The notes: generated from the sequence alone by a model not told the origin. A DNA stretch of 64,000 nucleotides from Thermoleptolyngbya sichuanensis A183 (GCF_013177315.1 NZ_CP053661.1:3162001-3226000), one strand, 5' to 3'. Positions 34,432-43,655 are shown, numbered from the stretch's first letter. Numbers and translations are program-made.

Positions 34432-35598
34432 CTATCCCAAAATGGTCTTTTGAATCAAAGATTTGGCAATAGCAGAGTTTTTCTGATAAGAATCAACAAT
34501 AATTTCATTCAAGGATGGCATTTGTCTCTGCAACAAGTCATCCAGCCTCTGCCGTACAAATGTATCTTTATCATGAATATCTAGTATCAAGGATTCCATA
34601 CTATAATCAATAAAAATTCCTGATATTTTCGTATGCCTTTTTGAGTCTATAACAGCCACAGGCAGAGATCCAAAAGCCATAGAAAACATTAGGACATGAA
34701 GCCTATTGCTAAAAGCAAGACATGAACTTGAATACACCTTTTCCATATCTCTTGCTGTCACTCTAGAGTCCAGAAGATCAACTTTATGCGTGCTTTTGTA
34801 GCGCTCATATATCAACTTTGACATAGATTCATCGCGCTCAACTTGATGGCAAACCAGAATCTTCTTTGATAGAACGTTCGAAGCATATTCTACAATTCTA
34901 TCTATCTTGGAGAATAGTAGATTTTGATATTCTTGAGCGTCTAAATGCTGACCCAAGAAACCAGGAGTTGAATCTCGGAAGCTAAGAATTACAAACTCTC
35001 GAGACTCAATAGAGGGCCTTTCTCGCGTATATCGTGTTTCCATTAACCAAGCTAAATCAGGAAAATATACTGTATTCTGGATTCCTATACTTTCGGCATA
35101 GCTTTTTGACGAGCTGTCTCTTACAGAATTAAAGTACGTTAGTCTAGACTGCCATCTTTCTAGGCTTTCCCGTCTTCCCCAAAAGGGGCCAATGGAGCAA
35201 CCAAAACGGCAACGTCTGACTCCAGACAAGTAGATCAGGGTCGAGTTTATCAATATTCTGAAAAAAACACCTCCTAGCACTTTCATATCTCCATAACTGT
35301 GTCCAGGATTGATAATCACAAAGGTATTTTTTTTGAACCCGGACAGCCTTCTGATACCTGCCAAGATAATGCGAACACGAAATTTACTTCTGGATTCCTC
35401 AATAATTTCCTCTGGTAGCAAGCCAAGTTCTTGTCTGTACCATTCTGGAACACCATTGACATTGACTACCAGTCGTGCATAATTCCTCACTTCTGATATC
35501 AGAATCTTATTAATGAGGAGATCGCCAAGATTATCAAATTGAGTTATTGCACTATAGAAGGCCAAAGCTTTGCTTGGGCTATCAATCATCTTTTTCAT
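34432..35598 (-). CDS. Polysaccharide pyruvyl transferase family protein
   Basis: A 388-residue protein with the GT-B-like fold of the CsaB/polysaccharide pyruvyl transferase family, which moves pyruvate from phosphoenolpyruvate to a sugar as a ketal. The N-terminal segment FYSAITQFDNLGDLLINKIL matches the family start (Asn-x-Gly-Asp). SIGPFWGRRESLERWQSRL, VRDSSSKSYAESIGI and FSNRLHVLMFSMAFGSLPVA (the conserved R-x-H) follow. Pyruvylation would give negative charge to the polymer. Some members do other chemistry, so the exact reaction is inferred. AT-rich like its neighbours. Confidence 0.82.
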   Translation of the reverse strand: MKKMIDSPSKALAFYSAITQFDNLGDLLINKILISEVRNYARLVVNVNGVPEWYRQELGLLPEEIIEESRSKFRVRIILAGIRRLSGFKKNTFVIINPGHSYGDMKVLGGVFFRILINSTLIYLSGVRRCRFGCSIGPFWGRRESLERWQSRLTYFNSVRDSSSKSYAESIGIQNTVYFPDLAWLMETRYTRERPSIESREFVILSFRDSTPGFLGQHLDAQEYQNLLFSKIDRIVEYASNVLSKKILVCHQVERDESMSKLIYERYKSTHKVDLLDSRVTARDMEKVYSSSCLAFSNRLHVLMFSMAFGSLPVAVIDSKRHTKISGIFIDYSMESLILDIHDKDTFVRQRLDDLLQRQMPSLNEIIVDSYQKNSAIAKSLIQKTILG

Positions 35599-35653
35599 AA
35601 GTCTTATATTTCAGCCTAGTATTTCCTGCGTAAGCTAATAATTTTCAGAATTC

Positions 35654-37438
35654 TCAAGAGGCAATAATTTCCCTATATTTTCCAGATCTTAAAACTTTTC
35701 CAGTCTCCAATAGATAGACTCGATTGCAATGTTCTACTGTCGATAAGCGATGGGCAATAATAATTATTGTTTTCTTACCTGACAGTGCTTGAATTGCTTC
35801 GCTTACCTTCTTTTCGGTCTCGTTATCCAAGGCAGAAGTAGCTTCGTCGAGTACCAGCACTTCTCGCTCATGATAGAGCGCTCTGGCAATGCCGATTCGC
35901 TGTCGCTGTCCACCGGAGAGCATCACGCCGCGCTCTCCGATGCGAGTATGAATGCCTTTGGGGATCTGGGCAATCAGTTCCTCTAACTGAGCAGCGGCGA
36001 TCGCCTGCTCTAACCTTCTATAGTCAATCAGATGATCCGGAACCCCAAAGGCAATATTTCGTTCGATCGTGTCGTCTAACAGGAAAATAGATTGTGGAAT
36101 GTAGCCCACCAAGTTTTGCCATGCTCGCAAATCTCGGTAAATAGACACCCCATCAACGGTAATATCTCCACTTTGAGGCGTAAGCAAACCTAAGATAATA
36201 TCGACCAACGTGGTTTTGCCTGCTCCAGATTTTCCGATAAACGCAATCGATTCTCCCTTTTGAATCTCTAACGATACATCGTTAATTGCTGGGTCTAAAG
36301 ACGTTGAGTAGCGATAAACCACATTCGATAATCGAATCTGCTGCTGAAAGTCCATCGCAACTGTATGGTTCAAAGCTCTTTCCCTAGACCCTAGGCTGCT
36401 ATTGCTAGATACAGAGAACCGTTGTTCAATTTCCTTCAGATCAGCATATAAAATATCCGGGACGTGGCGAGTGCTTTGCAGATTACCAATGGTAGACATG
36501 AGTTGGCTAGCGGCAGGCACCAGGCGAATCGAAGCAACTGCAAACACACTGAGGCTAGAAATTAGTAGATCTGTGCTACGAGATAGAAAAAGCTGTGAAA
36601 TTGCAATGAATGACACGATAAACACAACTAACACTGTTTCAATCAAAATGCGAGGCAACATGTCAAAGCTTGCAGCAAAGGAAGCCGCCTGAGCATATTG
36701 CTTTGCATTGCTAGCCATTTGCGCTTCAAAGTAGGGCGCACAGCCAATAACACGAGTTTCTTTAAATCCACCTAGCCCATGATTGAGCGTCTTAATAATG
36801 CCTTGCAGTGCCTCTGAACTCTTTCGTCCCCAGCGCTTTAATCGATGTCTCATGAAGTAAATCAGCAGCACAACAGGCAGCAATGCGGAAAGGGTTGCGG
36901 CTAAAAGAAGCAAATCTGTTGCCGCCATTAAGACAAATAGAAAAACTAGAATAAACAGATTTGAAACGCCGTACAGCAAGGACAGTAGAATCTTGTAACA
37001 GAACTCCTGCGTTTCGAGTGTGATATTCTTAATTAGACTTGATGAGTTTTTGGAAATGAAGTAATTGTAATCACTATAAAGATAGGCATGATTTAAAGTC
37101 TGAATCATGTTAGCCCTATGCATATGGCTGAACTTAAGAATATACAGCTTAGAAAAGAAGTAGAGTGCTGACTTCAGAATAAAAGTTACAGCTATGAAAA
37201 TACAGAGAAAAGTAATCACGCCTCTTGTAGAAGATATCCTTAAAGCACCAAATATTCCTGACAGAGCAGAATTCTGCTCAATAATTTGTGGATCTGAAAC
37301 AATTGTAAAAAAGGGCCCGAGCATCCCAATTCCCAGAGTTTCAGCAAGTGAAGAAATAGTAAATACCAGAAATAACAGCGGGATCTGCCTCTTTGAATTC
37401 CCTAAAATAAACCAGATCTTCTTCAAGTATTGCAGCAT
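35654..37438 (-). CDS. ABC transporter, permease-ATPase fusion (lipid-linked oligosaccharide flippase type)
   Basis: A 594-residue exporter half-transporter. Six membrane segments lie in residues 1 to about 330, then a nucleotide-binding domain. Walker A is FIGKSGAGKTTLVD (about residue 400), the signature is [15 protein letters not shown] (about 507) and Walker B with D-loop is VLVLDEATSALD. An H-loop His is in IIIAHRLSTVEHC. It resembles PglK and MsbA-type flippases, which move lipid-linked sugars across the inner membrane. As the first gene of the reverse-strand operon, it may serve as its flippase. A shorter hydrophobic start region is AT-rich. Confidence 0.88.
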   Translation of the reverse strand: MLQYLKKIWFILGNSKRQIPLLFLVFTISSLAETLGIGMLGPFFTIVSDPQIIEQNSALSGIFGALRISSTRGVITFLCIFIAVTFILKSALYFFSKLYILKFSHMHRANMIQTLNHAYLYSDYNYFISKNSSSLIKNITLETQEFCYKILLSLLYGVSNLFILVFLFVLMAATDLLLLAATLSALLPVVLLIYFMRHRLKRWGRKSSEALQGIIKTLNHGLGGFKETRVIGCAPYFEAQMASNAKQYAQAASFAASFDMLPRILIETVLVVFIVSFIAISQLFLSRSTDLLISSLSVFAVASIRLVPAASQLMSTIGNLQSTRHVPDILYADLKEIEQRFSVSSNSSLGSRERALNHTVAMDFQQQIRLSNVVYRYSTSLDPAINDVSLEIQKGESIAFIGKSGAGKTTLVDIILGLLTPQSGDITVDGVSIYRDLRAWQNLVGYIPQSIFLLDDTIERNIAFGVPDHLIDYRRLEQAIAAAQLEELIAQIPKGIHTRIGERGVMLSGGQRQRIGIARALYHEREVLVLDEATSALDNETEKKVSEAIQALSGKKTIIIIAHRLSTVEHCNRVYLLETGKVLRSGKYREIIAS

Positions 37439-38002
37439 AGGAAGGTAGTGCGATTCTTAATTCTTCTAGAGCTTTCGGCTCATTAGCTTTAAATTAAAAG
37501 CTTTGGTACTCAAGCTAGCTTTCTAACTCTAAACTGGTGCTCTCCAAAAAATAAACAGCGTGATCGCCCTTCTGCCTCTCGAAGGCAAGTTAACAGAATG
37601 CAACATGAACTCGAAGCCTTCTGTATCCAAGTTCATGAAGGCTTCGTGGAAATCCGGAGTATTCGAAAATTTGCTGATGCGGTGTTTGGTTTGTCCAGAT
37701 TTTCGGAGGGTGCTTTTCGCGACGCTTTGCTGAGGGCAGATGTGCTGAGGATCTGAAGATGTGCTGAGGATCTGAAGAGGATTAGGGGGTGATGAGCAGG
37801 AAATTGTGGGGCGATCGCCCGCTGCTCCAGAAAAAATCGACCCCTGCCGTTAATCCGACTTTCCGTAAAAATCCGGGCCCGAATGCGGAAAAGCGTAAAT
37901 ATCTAACAGAACCCATGTCGTCTGAGCAACCGACCGATTTTGGGAATCTATCTCAGCATTCGGAACGTTGTTGTCAAGCCTCCCACAGATTCTCAGCAGC
38001 CT
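37439..38002. other. Divergent promoter region of the sugar cluster, 564 bp
   Basis: This spacer separates the reverse sugar operon from the forward Wzc-like gene and should carry the promoters of both. A 19-bp direct tandem duplication (GATGTGCTGAGGATCTGAA at 37739-37757 and 37758-37776) lies in the middle. An open frame from 37789 has no recognisable content. No other hairpin or RNA gene was seen. Confidence 0.5.
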
Positions 38003-40192
38003 ATGAAAAGCGAACCCAACTTTCAACCCAATTCCAATCCCCAGCGCTTTGGCTGGCCCACGTCAGAACCTGTTCTGGCCAGGCTAGAGACAGTCGATCA
38101 GGGTACTATCAATAGCGCTGCGGGAGAAGAATCCTGGAATATCGGCTGGGTCTTTGCAGCGCTGCGGCGACGCGCCCCAATTATCCTGGGCGTGGCTACT
38201 GGCACTACAGCAGCCGCCGCGTTTTTGATCTTGAACCAGGCAAACAACACGCCACCGTCTTACATCGGCAGCTTTGATTTACTCGTAGAGCCAGTTACCA
38301 GCGATGTCCAAGCCAGTCGCCAAACAACGGCTGCCCAGGTTGACGGAGTTGGCAGCACAGACGTGAGTCGGCCAAGGTTAGACTACCCTACTCAAATTCG
38401 GATTCTCCGCAATCCGCAACTGATCAAGCCCCTAGTCGATCGCCTCCAGGCGCGTGATCCCAACTTGACCGATGAAGTTGCGCGGCAGATTTTGGAGCGG
38501 CGGCTTGTGGTGGAACGTCTCAGCAACCGCATCGGCAACAGAGACGAAAACACGAAAATTATCCGAGTCTCCTATCAAGATAGTGATCCAGCAGTGGTGC
38601 TGGCTGCGCTGGAAGAGCTTTCAGGTAATTACTTAAAATACGCCCTAGAGCAGCGCCAAACCAGCATTGGGCAAGCAGTACAGTTCATTGATGACCAGCT
38701 TCCGGCATTGCAGGAGCAGGTCGATCGCCTCCAGGCACGGCTGCAGGCCTTTCGAGAGCGCAACACGCTGATTGATCCGGCTCTGGAGGGCACGCAACTG
38801 ACGCAGCAGTCGGGCACTTTGCGGCAAGAGCGACTGGCCGCAAATACCAACCTGGTCGAAGCGCGATCGCGCTATGCGGCCCTAGCTGCGAACGATCCCG
38901 TCGCCATCCTCAGCCAAGCACCCGAATATGGCACGCTGCTGGGACTGTTTCAGCAGTATGAAGCAGAACTGGCCACCGAGGCCGCTCGCATGACCGACCT
39001 CAACCCCGACATGCAGTATCTCCAGGAGCGGCGCAACAACATCCAGCAGTTGATTAACCGCGAAGCGCGGCGCGTGTTGGATAAAGTCGAAGACCAGATC
39101 CGTGTGCTAGAAGACCGAAACCGGGCGATCGCCCAGTCCGAGAGCCAGATTCAGCAGCAGATCCGCAATCTGCCTGCCGCCGCCAACGAATACGACGAAC
39201 TCCAGCGGCAGCTCAACATTGCCACTGGCATTCTCACCGAGTTTTCGGCCCGGCAAAAGGCGCTCCAGGTCGATGCTGCCCAGGAGCAAACCCCGTGGGA
39301 GCTGATCAACCCCCCAACCCTGCTGCGTAATGCGAACGGCGATCCAACCAACATCGCCAGCATCAACGTTAGCCAGTATTTGCTTCTCGCAGCATTGTTA
39401 GGGTCGCTGCTGGGCGTTGGCGTGGGGCTGCTGATCGAAATCCTGGCCGATCGCTATCACGCGCCGGATGAACTGAAGATGGGGGCGAGGCTGCCTGTGC
39501 TGGGGCAAATTCCGCTCCAGCCGATGCCAATTTTCACGGCTGACCAGCAGCTCTCGCCGTTGTTTCTGGAATCATTCCAGTCCTTGCTAACGCGGGTGAA
39601 TTTGCTGAGTGCGTCGCAGCCGCTGCGATCGCTCGCCATTAGCTCCGCTACACCGGAGGAAGGCAAATCCACCGTGGCGCTGTATCTGGCGCAGGCGGCG
39701 GCCTCGCTGGGGCAGCGGGTGCTGCTGGTGGATGCCGATTTGCGGCGACCGACGCTGCACGAGCGGCTGAGCCTGCCGAATGATCTAGGCTTGACGGATT
39801 TGCTGAGCGACAACGATGTGTCGCTAAAGCAGGTGATCCGGCGGCGATCGCCCGACTCCTCGCTCTACGTCATCACCGCAGGCTCAATGGCTCCCAACCC
39901 CATCCGTCTGCTCACGTCTCCCCGGATGCAGGAAGTCGCCCGCCAGTGCGCTGGCCTGTTTGACCTAGTGATTTACGATACACCACCAATTCTGAACCTG
40001 GCAGATTCTAGCGTCGTCGCCGCCTACACCAACGGTACGCTGATCGTCGCCAGCCTGGGTCAAGTGCAGCGTAAGCAATTGTCCGACGCGCTGGAAACCT
40101 TCCGCGTGTCGAATCTGCCCATTTTGGGCATTGTGGCAAACCGGGTGCGGGTCAACGAGAAAGCAGTCTATTCTGCTTATACGAGGGTTTAA
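38003..40192 (+). CDS. Wzc/GumC-like co-polymerase with tyrosine kinase domain
   Basis: A 729-residue bacterial tyrosine autokinase. An N-terminal helix (APIILGVATGTTAAAAFLIL) leads to the Wzz domain with FDLLVEPVTSDVQASRQ and RLDYPTQIRILRNPQLIKPL. Coiled coils fill about 190-440, and a second helix is YLLLAALLGSLLGVGVGLLI. The kinase has Walker A ATPEEGKSTVALYL (about 551), Walker A' LLVDADLRRPTLHERL (about 576) and Walker B LVIYDTPPILN (about 657), all canonical. The C-terminus ends VYSAYTRV with two tyrosines, a small Tyr cluster. It is a paralog of the 3505-5895 protein, with about the same layout. It is the first forward gene beside the sugar operon and presumably regulates its polymer. 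Confidence 0.92.
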   Translation: MKSEPNFQPNSNPQRFGWPTSEPVLARLETVDQGTINSAAGEESWNIGWVFAALRRRAPIILGVATGTTAAAAFLILNQANNTPPSYIGSFDLLVEPVTSDVQASRQTTAAQVDGVGSTDVSRPRLDYPTQIRILRNPQLIKPLVDRLQARDPNLTDEVARQILERRLVVERLSNRIGNRDENTKIIRVSYQDSDPAVVLAALEELSGNYLKYALEQRQTSIGQAVQFIDDQLPALQEQVDRLQARLQAFRERNTLIDPALEGTQLTQQSGTLRQERLAANTNLVEARSRYAALAANDPVAILSQAPEYGTLLGLFQQYEAELATEAARMTDLNPDMQYLQERRNNIQQLINREARRVLDKVEDQIRVLEDRNRAIAQSESQIQQQIRNLPAAANEYDELQRQLNIATGILTEFSARQKALQVDAAQEQTPWELINPPTLLRNANGDPTNIASINVSQYLLLAALLGSLLGVGVGLLIEILADRYHAPDELKMGARLPVLGQIPLQPMPIFTADQQLSPLFLESFQSLLTRVNLLSASQPLRSLAISSATPEEGKSTVALYLAQAAASLGQRVLLVDADLRRPTLHERLSLPNDLGLTDLLSDNDVSLKQVIRRRSPDSSLYVITAGSMAPNPIRLLTSPRMQEVARQCAGLFDLVIYDTPPILNLADSSVVAAYTNGTLIVASLGQVQRKQLSDALETFRVSNLPILGIVANRVRVNEKAVYSAYTRV

Positions 40193-40193
40193 G

Positions 40194-40228
40194 GGAGAAG
40201 AACGAAGAACGAAAAACGAAGAACGAAG
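40194..40228. repeat. Short heptamer array (AACGAAG type)
   Basis: After GGAGAAG, four consecutive 7-mers (AACGAAG, AACGAAA, AACGAAG, AACGAAG) lie at 40201-40228. AACGAAG is the complement of the CTTCGTT unit in the array at 9444-9548, so both loci use the same heptamer family. Confidence 0.8.
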
Positions 40229-40240
40229 TTTGCGCCTCCC

Positions 40241-41908
40241 TCACTCTGGCGGCGGCAGGGGCGCAACGGGTTCGGTCGATTTTTGCAGGATCAGGTTTAG
40301 GTCATAGCGAGTCGTGCGATCGCCCTCAATGGCAGTGGTAATGCCGAGCGATCGCATTCCTGTTAGAAAAATCTCGGCCCCATTCGGCAGATTGGGCAGT
40401 GGAAAGGGGGTGTCGCTCGTCAGCAGCCGCTCAATATCGATAAAAAATTGCCCGTTTTGATTGTTCAGAGAGGTCGTGGTGGCGGCCAAAAAGTCTGGAT
40501 CGGTAGACAGGGGCGTTTCGGACTGGGGCAGCAGGCTGGGAAGCGTGCCCGTACCCAGAGTCAAAAAGGCGGTGTTGTTATTCAGCCAGCCGTGGGTTGC
40601 GTTGATCGAGCCAAAGGGCGATGCCCAGCCCACCACGGGTTGCCCACCCACCTCTGCTCGGGTAACGCGAAACCGATAGCGACTGCCCATCACCTCGTCT
40701 AATTTGGCAAGGGAGGCCTCTGCTGCGGGGCGATCGCTCGTTTCCGCCACCCAGGCCAGCGACAGACGACGTTCGCCCGTCGCATCGGGCTGCGGCAACA
40801 GCGCCAGAGCAAATTCACCATTCATCCAGTCCACCAGATCCGTTTCCAGGTTCAGCCCAGTGGTGCTGAGCAGCCCTTCGCGCAGCATGTTGGGGTTCAG
40901 CGGATTGCGGGGATTGACTACGCTGCCCTGCTGGCTATAGCCCTGCCAAAACTGCTGGAAGCTGCTGCCCGAAACCACCATCAGCGCATCGTCTGGCAAT
41001 CGCTTCGGCAAATCTCCGGCATTGTTGATCACCCGATAGCGATTCTGACTGTCGGCGGGTAGCCAGTTAAAACCCCGCAGTTGCACCCCCGTTTCGGTAA
41101 GACGGGCACTGGCGACTAGACCCTGATTGTTTTGTAGGGGCGTTAGGCCCAACAGCGGCGCTGGCTGGATAGAATTCGCAGCGGCGATCGCCTTTGCCTG
41201 GGGCCCGTTGACATACAGCCGCGCAAAGGGTTCAGGCACAGCCGTTTGCGCCAGGGCCAGGGAATAATTCGGCAACTGGGTCAGCGCCTCGCCGCCCTGA
41301 TAGGTATCGATCGCCCGTTCAATTGCTGAAGCCGTGTCCGACAACAGCACTAGGCGATCCTCCAGCACCGCCGCGCTGAGGGTCTGTCCTTCGGTTCCCG
41401 CGAGGGTGCGGAGGGCAATGCCCTTGTGGCTGCGAGCAGGGGCAGATGCGCCCGCCCCCAGTCGCGACAGGCTTTGCTGTGCCTTTTCGACATCTTCGAT
41501 CGGCAAGATCCAGAGGGCAGGCGGTTTTTCGGTTTCCGCAGCCGGAGCCAGCAGCACCAGCGTCACCTCGTCGCCTACCCAGGGCTGAATGTCCTGAGCA
41601 TAGCGATAGCCCTTGGACGTGAGCAGGCGATCGCGCCAGTTCACCAGCGCTTGATCGAGTCGGGCACGGGTCTGGGGCGTGCCAAATTCACGCAGTTGTC
41701 GCCACTGGGCCGGGCGGGTAGAAATCGACAGCGCCAGCAGCGCATCGCGGGGAGCGGCTTCCAGCCCAGCGGGTACATCGGAGACTGCGCCCGGTTTGGG
41801 CTGGCGAGAGAGCCAGTAGCCCAGCCCGCCGCCTGCAATTAGGGCGATCGCCGCCCCAGCCACCAGCCACGCCCCCGCACCGTTTCCCTTGGGCTTTTTT
41901 TGATTCAT
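40241..41908 (-). CDS. DUF3352 domain protein, membrane-anchored
   Basis: A 555-residue protein. A basic N-terminus (MNQKKPKGNG) leads to one membrane helix (AWLVAGAAIALIAGGGLGYW) and then a large extracytoplasmic domain. ALLALSISTRPAQWRQLREF and QPWVGDEVTLVLLAPA are typical of the cyanobacterial DUF3352 family. An internal repeat is suggested by the two ALxALS/LPDDALMVVSGSSFQQ segments. Function is unknown. ATG at 41906-41908 follows GGAAAG and is chosen over a longer unconserved reading. The gene is convergent with the Wzc-like gene across a 48-bp spacer. Confidence 0.85.
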   Translation of the reverse strand: MNQKKPKGNGAGAWLVAGAAIALIAGGGLGYWLSRQPKPGAVSDVPAGLEAAPRDALLALSISTRPAQWRQLREFGTPQTRARLDQALVNWRDRLLTSKGYRYAQDIQPWVGDEVTLVLLAPAAETEKPPALWILPIEDVEKAQQSLSRLGAGASAPARSHKGIALRTLAGTEGQTLSAAVLEDRLVLLSDTASAIERAIDTYQGGEALTQLPNYSLALAQTAVPEPFARLYVNGPQAKAIAAANSIQPAPLLGLTPLQNNQGLVASARLTETGVQLRGFNWLPADSQNRYRVINNAGDLPKRLPDDALMVVSGSSFQQFWQGYSQQGSVVNPRNPLNPNMLREGLLSTTGLNLETDLVDWMNGEFALALLPQPDATGERRLSLAWVAETSDRPAAEASLAKLDEVMGSRYRFRVTRAEVGGQPVVGWASPFGSINATHGWLNNNTAFLTLGTGTLPSLLPQSETPLSTDPDFLAATTTSLNNQNGQFFIDIERLLTSDTPFPLPNLPNGAEIFLTGMRSLGITTAIEGDRTTRYDLNLILQKSTEPVAPLPPPE

Positions 41909-42037
41909 GTCTTTCTTTCCTTTCATGCCGATGCTGCCATCAGGATAGCGAGGAAGCGGGGCAATGCAGACGGCTTTCGCTCCAATCGCTTTGCTGTAGC
42001 ATGGGGTTGCACGCATCGCAAAGGAGCAGGTCAACTC

Positions 42038-42217
42038 GTGGCGTTTGCAATCGGTCTGTTGGCATTTTTCATCACGCTGGCGCTAGTGCAAGCGGTGGTC
42101 TACTTCCCGATTGTATTGGTCAACCATTTGTTCCATTGGCCCGCGTGGCTGGCGATCGCCCTCGGCGCGATGCTCTTTTCCTGGCTGCTGGGAGAACCGT
42201 GGGACGAGCCGTTTTAG
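42038..42217 (+). CDS. Small membrane protein, 59 residues
   Basis: A GTG start at 42038 follows AAGGAGC. The protein is almost entirely two hydrophobic helices: FAIGLLAFFITLALVQAVVY and LAIALGAMLFSWLL. A short loop FPIVLVNHLFHWPAW separates them and the end is acidic (EPWDEPF). I do not recognise a family. The good ribosome binding site and clean topology support a real gene. It is divergent from the DUF3352 gene, with 129 bp between the starts. Confidence 0.6.
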   Translation: MAFAIGLLAFFITLALVQAVVYFPIVLVNHLFHWPAWLAIALGAMLFSWLLGEPWDEPF

Positions 42218-42606
42218 AGCGAATGATTGACTCAGACGCAGAGAACTGAATCATGGTAGGTAAACCTCCACCATCAGCATTGCATATCGGGAGAAATCAA
42301 AGATTTTGGAAGTTAGGGCGATCGTCCCCAGTCACACAAAACTCGGAGTTCTGAGCCATCCTTCAGGCAAGAGCCTTATTTTGGCTTTAGAACTCCGAGT
42401 TTTAGCCCAGCGATCGCGCCCAGTCACACAAAACTCGGAGTTCTGAGCCATCCTTCAGGCAAGAGCCTTATTTTGGCTTTAGAACTCCGAGTTTTAGCCC
42501 AGCGATCGCGCCCAGTCACACAAAACTCGGAGTTCTGAGCCAGTCTTCAGGCAGAGCCTTCATTTTGACTTTAGAACTCCGAGTTTTAACAAGCGCCTAA
42601 CGCCAA
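42218..42606. other. Spacer filled by three hairpin repeats, 389 bp
   Basis: Between the 59-residue protein gene and the end of the PTPA-CTERM pseudogene. About 70% of it is the 92-bp repeat array (42327-42594). The first 100 bp show no feature. Confidence 0.5.
42327..42594. repeat. Three tandem 92-bp repeats, each with a 15-bp inverted repeat
   Basis: Units start at 42327, 42419 and 42511 with CCCAGTCACACAAAACTCGG. Each contains the arms AAAACTCGGAGTTCT and AGAACTCCGAGTTTT about 40 bases apart, and ends near a GCGATCGC-like junction. Units 1 and 2 are nearly identical; unit 3 has diverged between the arms (GCCAGTC, CAGGCAGAGCC). The array lies at the 3' side of two converging genes, where three large hairpins could terminate or stabilise transcripts. 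Confidence 0.9.
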
Positions 42607-43655
42607 TTAAGCCTCACTCTCTTGCTCAACCGCTTCCGCCTTCCGCTTCCGCAGTGCCATTGCACCCATGCCAACCAAACCAGGCAACAGAGCCGGAGTC
42701 GGAATGGAGTCAGGGTTCACAACCGTCCCATTCCTTGCCTGAAAGACATAACGTCCGTCTACAGTTGAGTTCAAGCGATTAGCAATTAGACTGTTTGAAC
42801 CACCATCTAAGAATGCTCCGTTAATAGCTGATCCGGGAAGCTCAAACGCCGTGTTAACTCCGTTAGAATAGCCCACCCGCTGACTGCCTGACACATCTCT
42901 GGAAACCCCTGATTTCTCGTAGGGGACGCTGGCCCAAAAGCTCCTCTGACCAAGCCCTCCGGCTCCAACTCAGGAGCTATGGGCTTCGATCCCAAGACAA
43001 CGAATTTTCTGGGCTTTCGGGACTTGTGTCAGGCAACCAGGCCCACCCGTGCAGAAAACCCGCCTAAACCATTATCGCCGCTGCTGGCATCACCTGTTTC
43101 CCACTGGATTTGGTCGTAGTTAAATTCAATGTCAAAGTTACCTGCACCCGTGTCAGAACGATCAATTAGCACAAGCTGGAATGTGTTTAGTTTGTCAGTC
43201 TGATTGCTGAAATACCCTACTCCGGGCCAATTAACACCGAATGCTGTACGTCCATCTACGGTGCCAGTACCAAAGGATACGATACCGGAACCAGATCCAC
43301 GGGTGTCTACATCTGCAAAGAACGGCGCAATGATTGGGGTGCTGGTGGACAGAAGGTTAAATGGAGTGAAAGTACCCAACGCGGCATTAAACGTTACGTT
43401 TCCGTTGTTGTTAACGAACAAGTCAGAGTAGGTACTTCCGAAGAAGTCAATTGAAAACCCAATACCTACTGCTCCTGTGGAACCATCATCGTTTGCAAGA
43501 AGCGTGTTGGCATTAAATACCCCTATACGCACAGCTGCAGCACTAGCCGATTCAGTAAGGGATATTGTTGTTGCCAAAAGAGCCATTAAACCGAGACTAG
43601 CACTGATCAATCTTGCTACTGACTTGGATTGACGCGAAGAAAAAGTAGCTATCAT
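42607..43655 (-). pseudogene. Nidogen-like PTPA-CTERM protein gene, split by a 161-bp element
   Basis: The first part (43655 to 43029) encodes a signal peptide (LISASLGLMALLATTISLTE) and a NIDO-type domain with VGIGFSIDFFGSTYSDLFVN and NGNVTF. The last part (to 42607) encodes RVGYSNGVNTAFELPGSAIN and the sorting signal IPTPALLPGLVGMGAMALRK, then RKAEA: the PTPA-CTERM motif, helix and basic tail of cyanobacterial exported proteins. A 161-bp element at 42880-43040 with a 9-bp duplication separates them and brings an early stop. Removing element plus one duplicate copy (170 bp) gives 293 uninterrupted codons across the junction SARVGYSN. The start ATG at 43655 follows AGGAG. Now the product lacks its sorting signal. 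Confidence 0.88.
42880..43040. mobile_element. 161-bp non-autonomous transposable element (MITE)
   Basis: The ends are CTGACTGCCTGACACA at 42880-42895 and, read inward from the other side, CTGGTTGCCTGACACA (43025-43040): 16-bp inverted repeats with two mismatches. Both sides carry the direct repeat GCCCACCCG (42871-42879 and 43041-43049), a 9-bp target-site duplication. There is no coding capacity. The CTG start, inverted repeat length and duplication length recall the IS4 superfamily, but no parent element is in the window. Confidence 0.9.

Noticed and set aside
42327-42594. CRISPR-like array
   Set aside because: The three units are continuous repeats with no unique spacers, and no cas genes are present.
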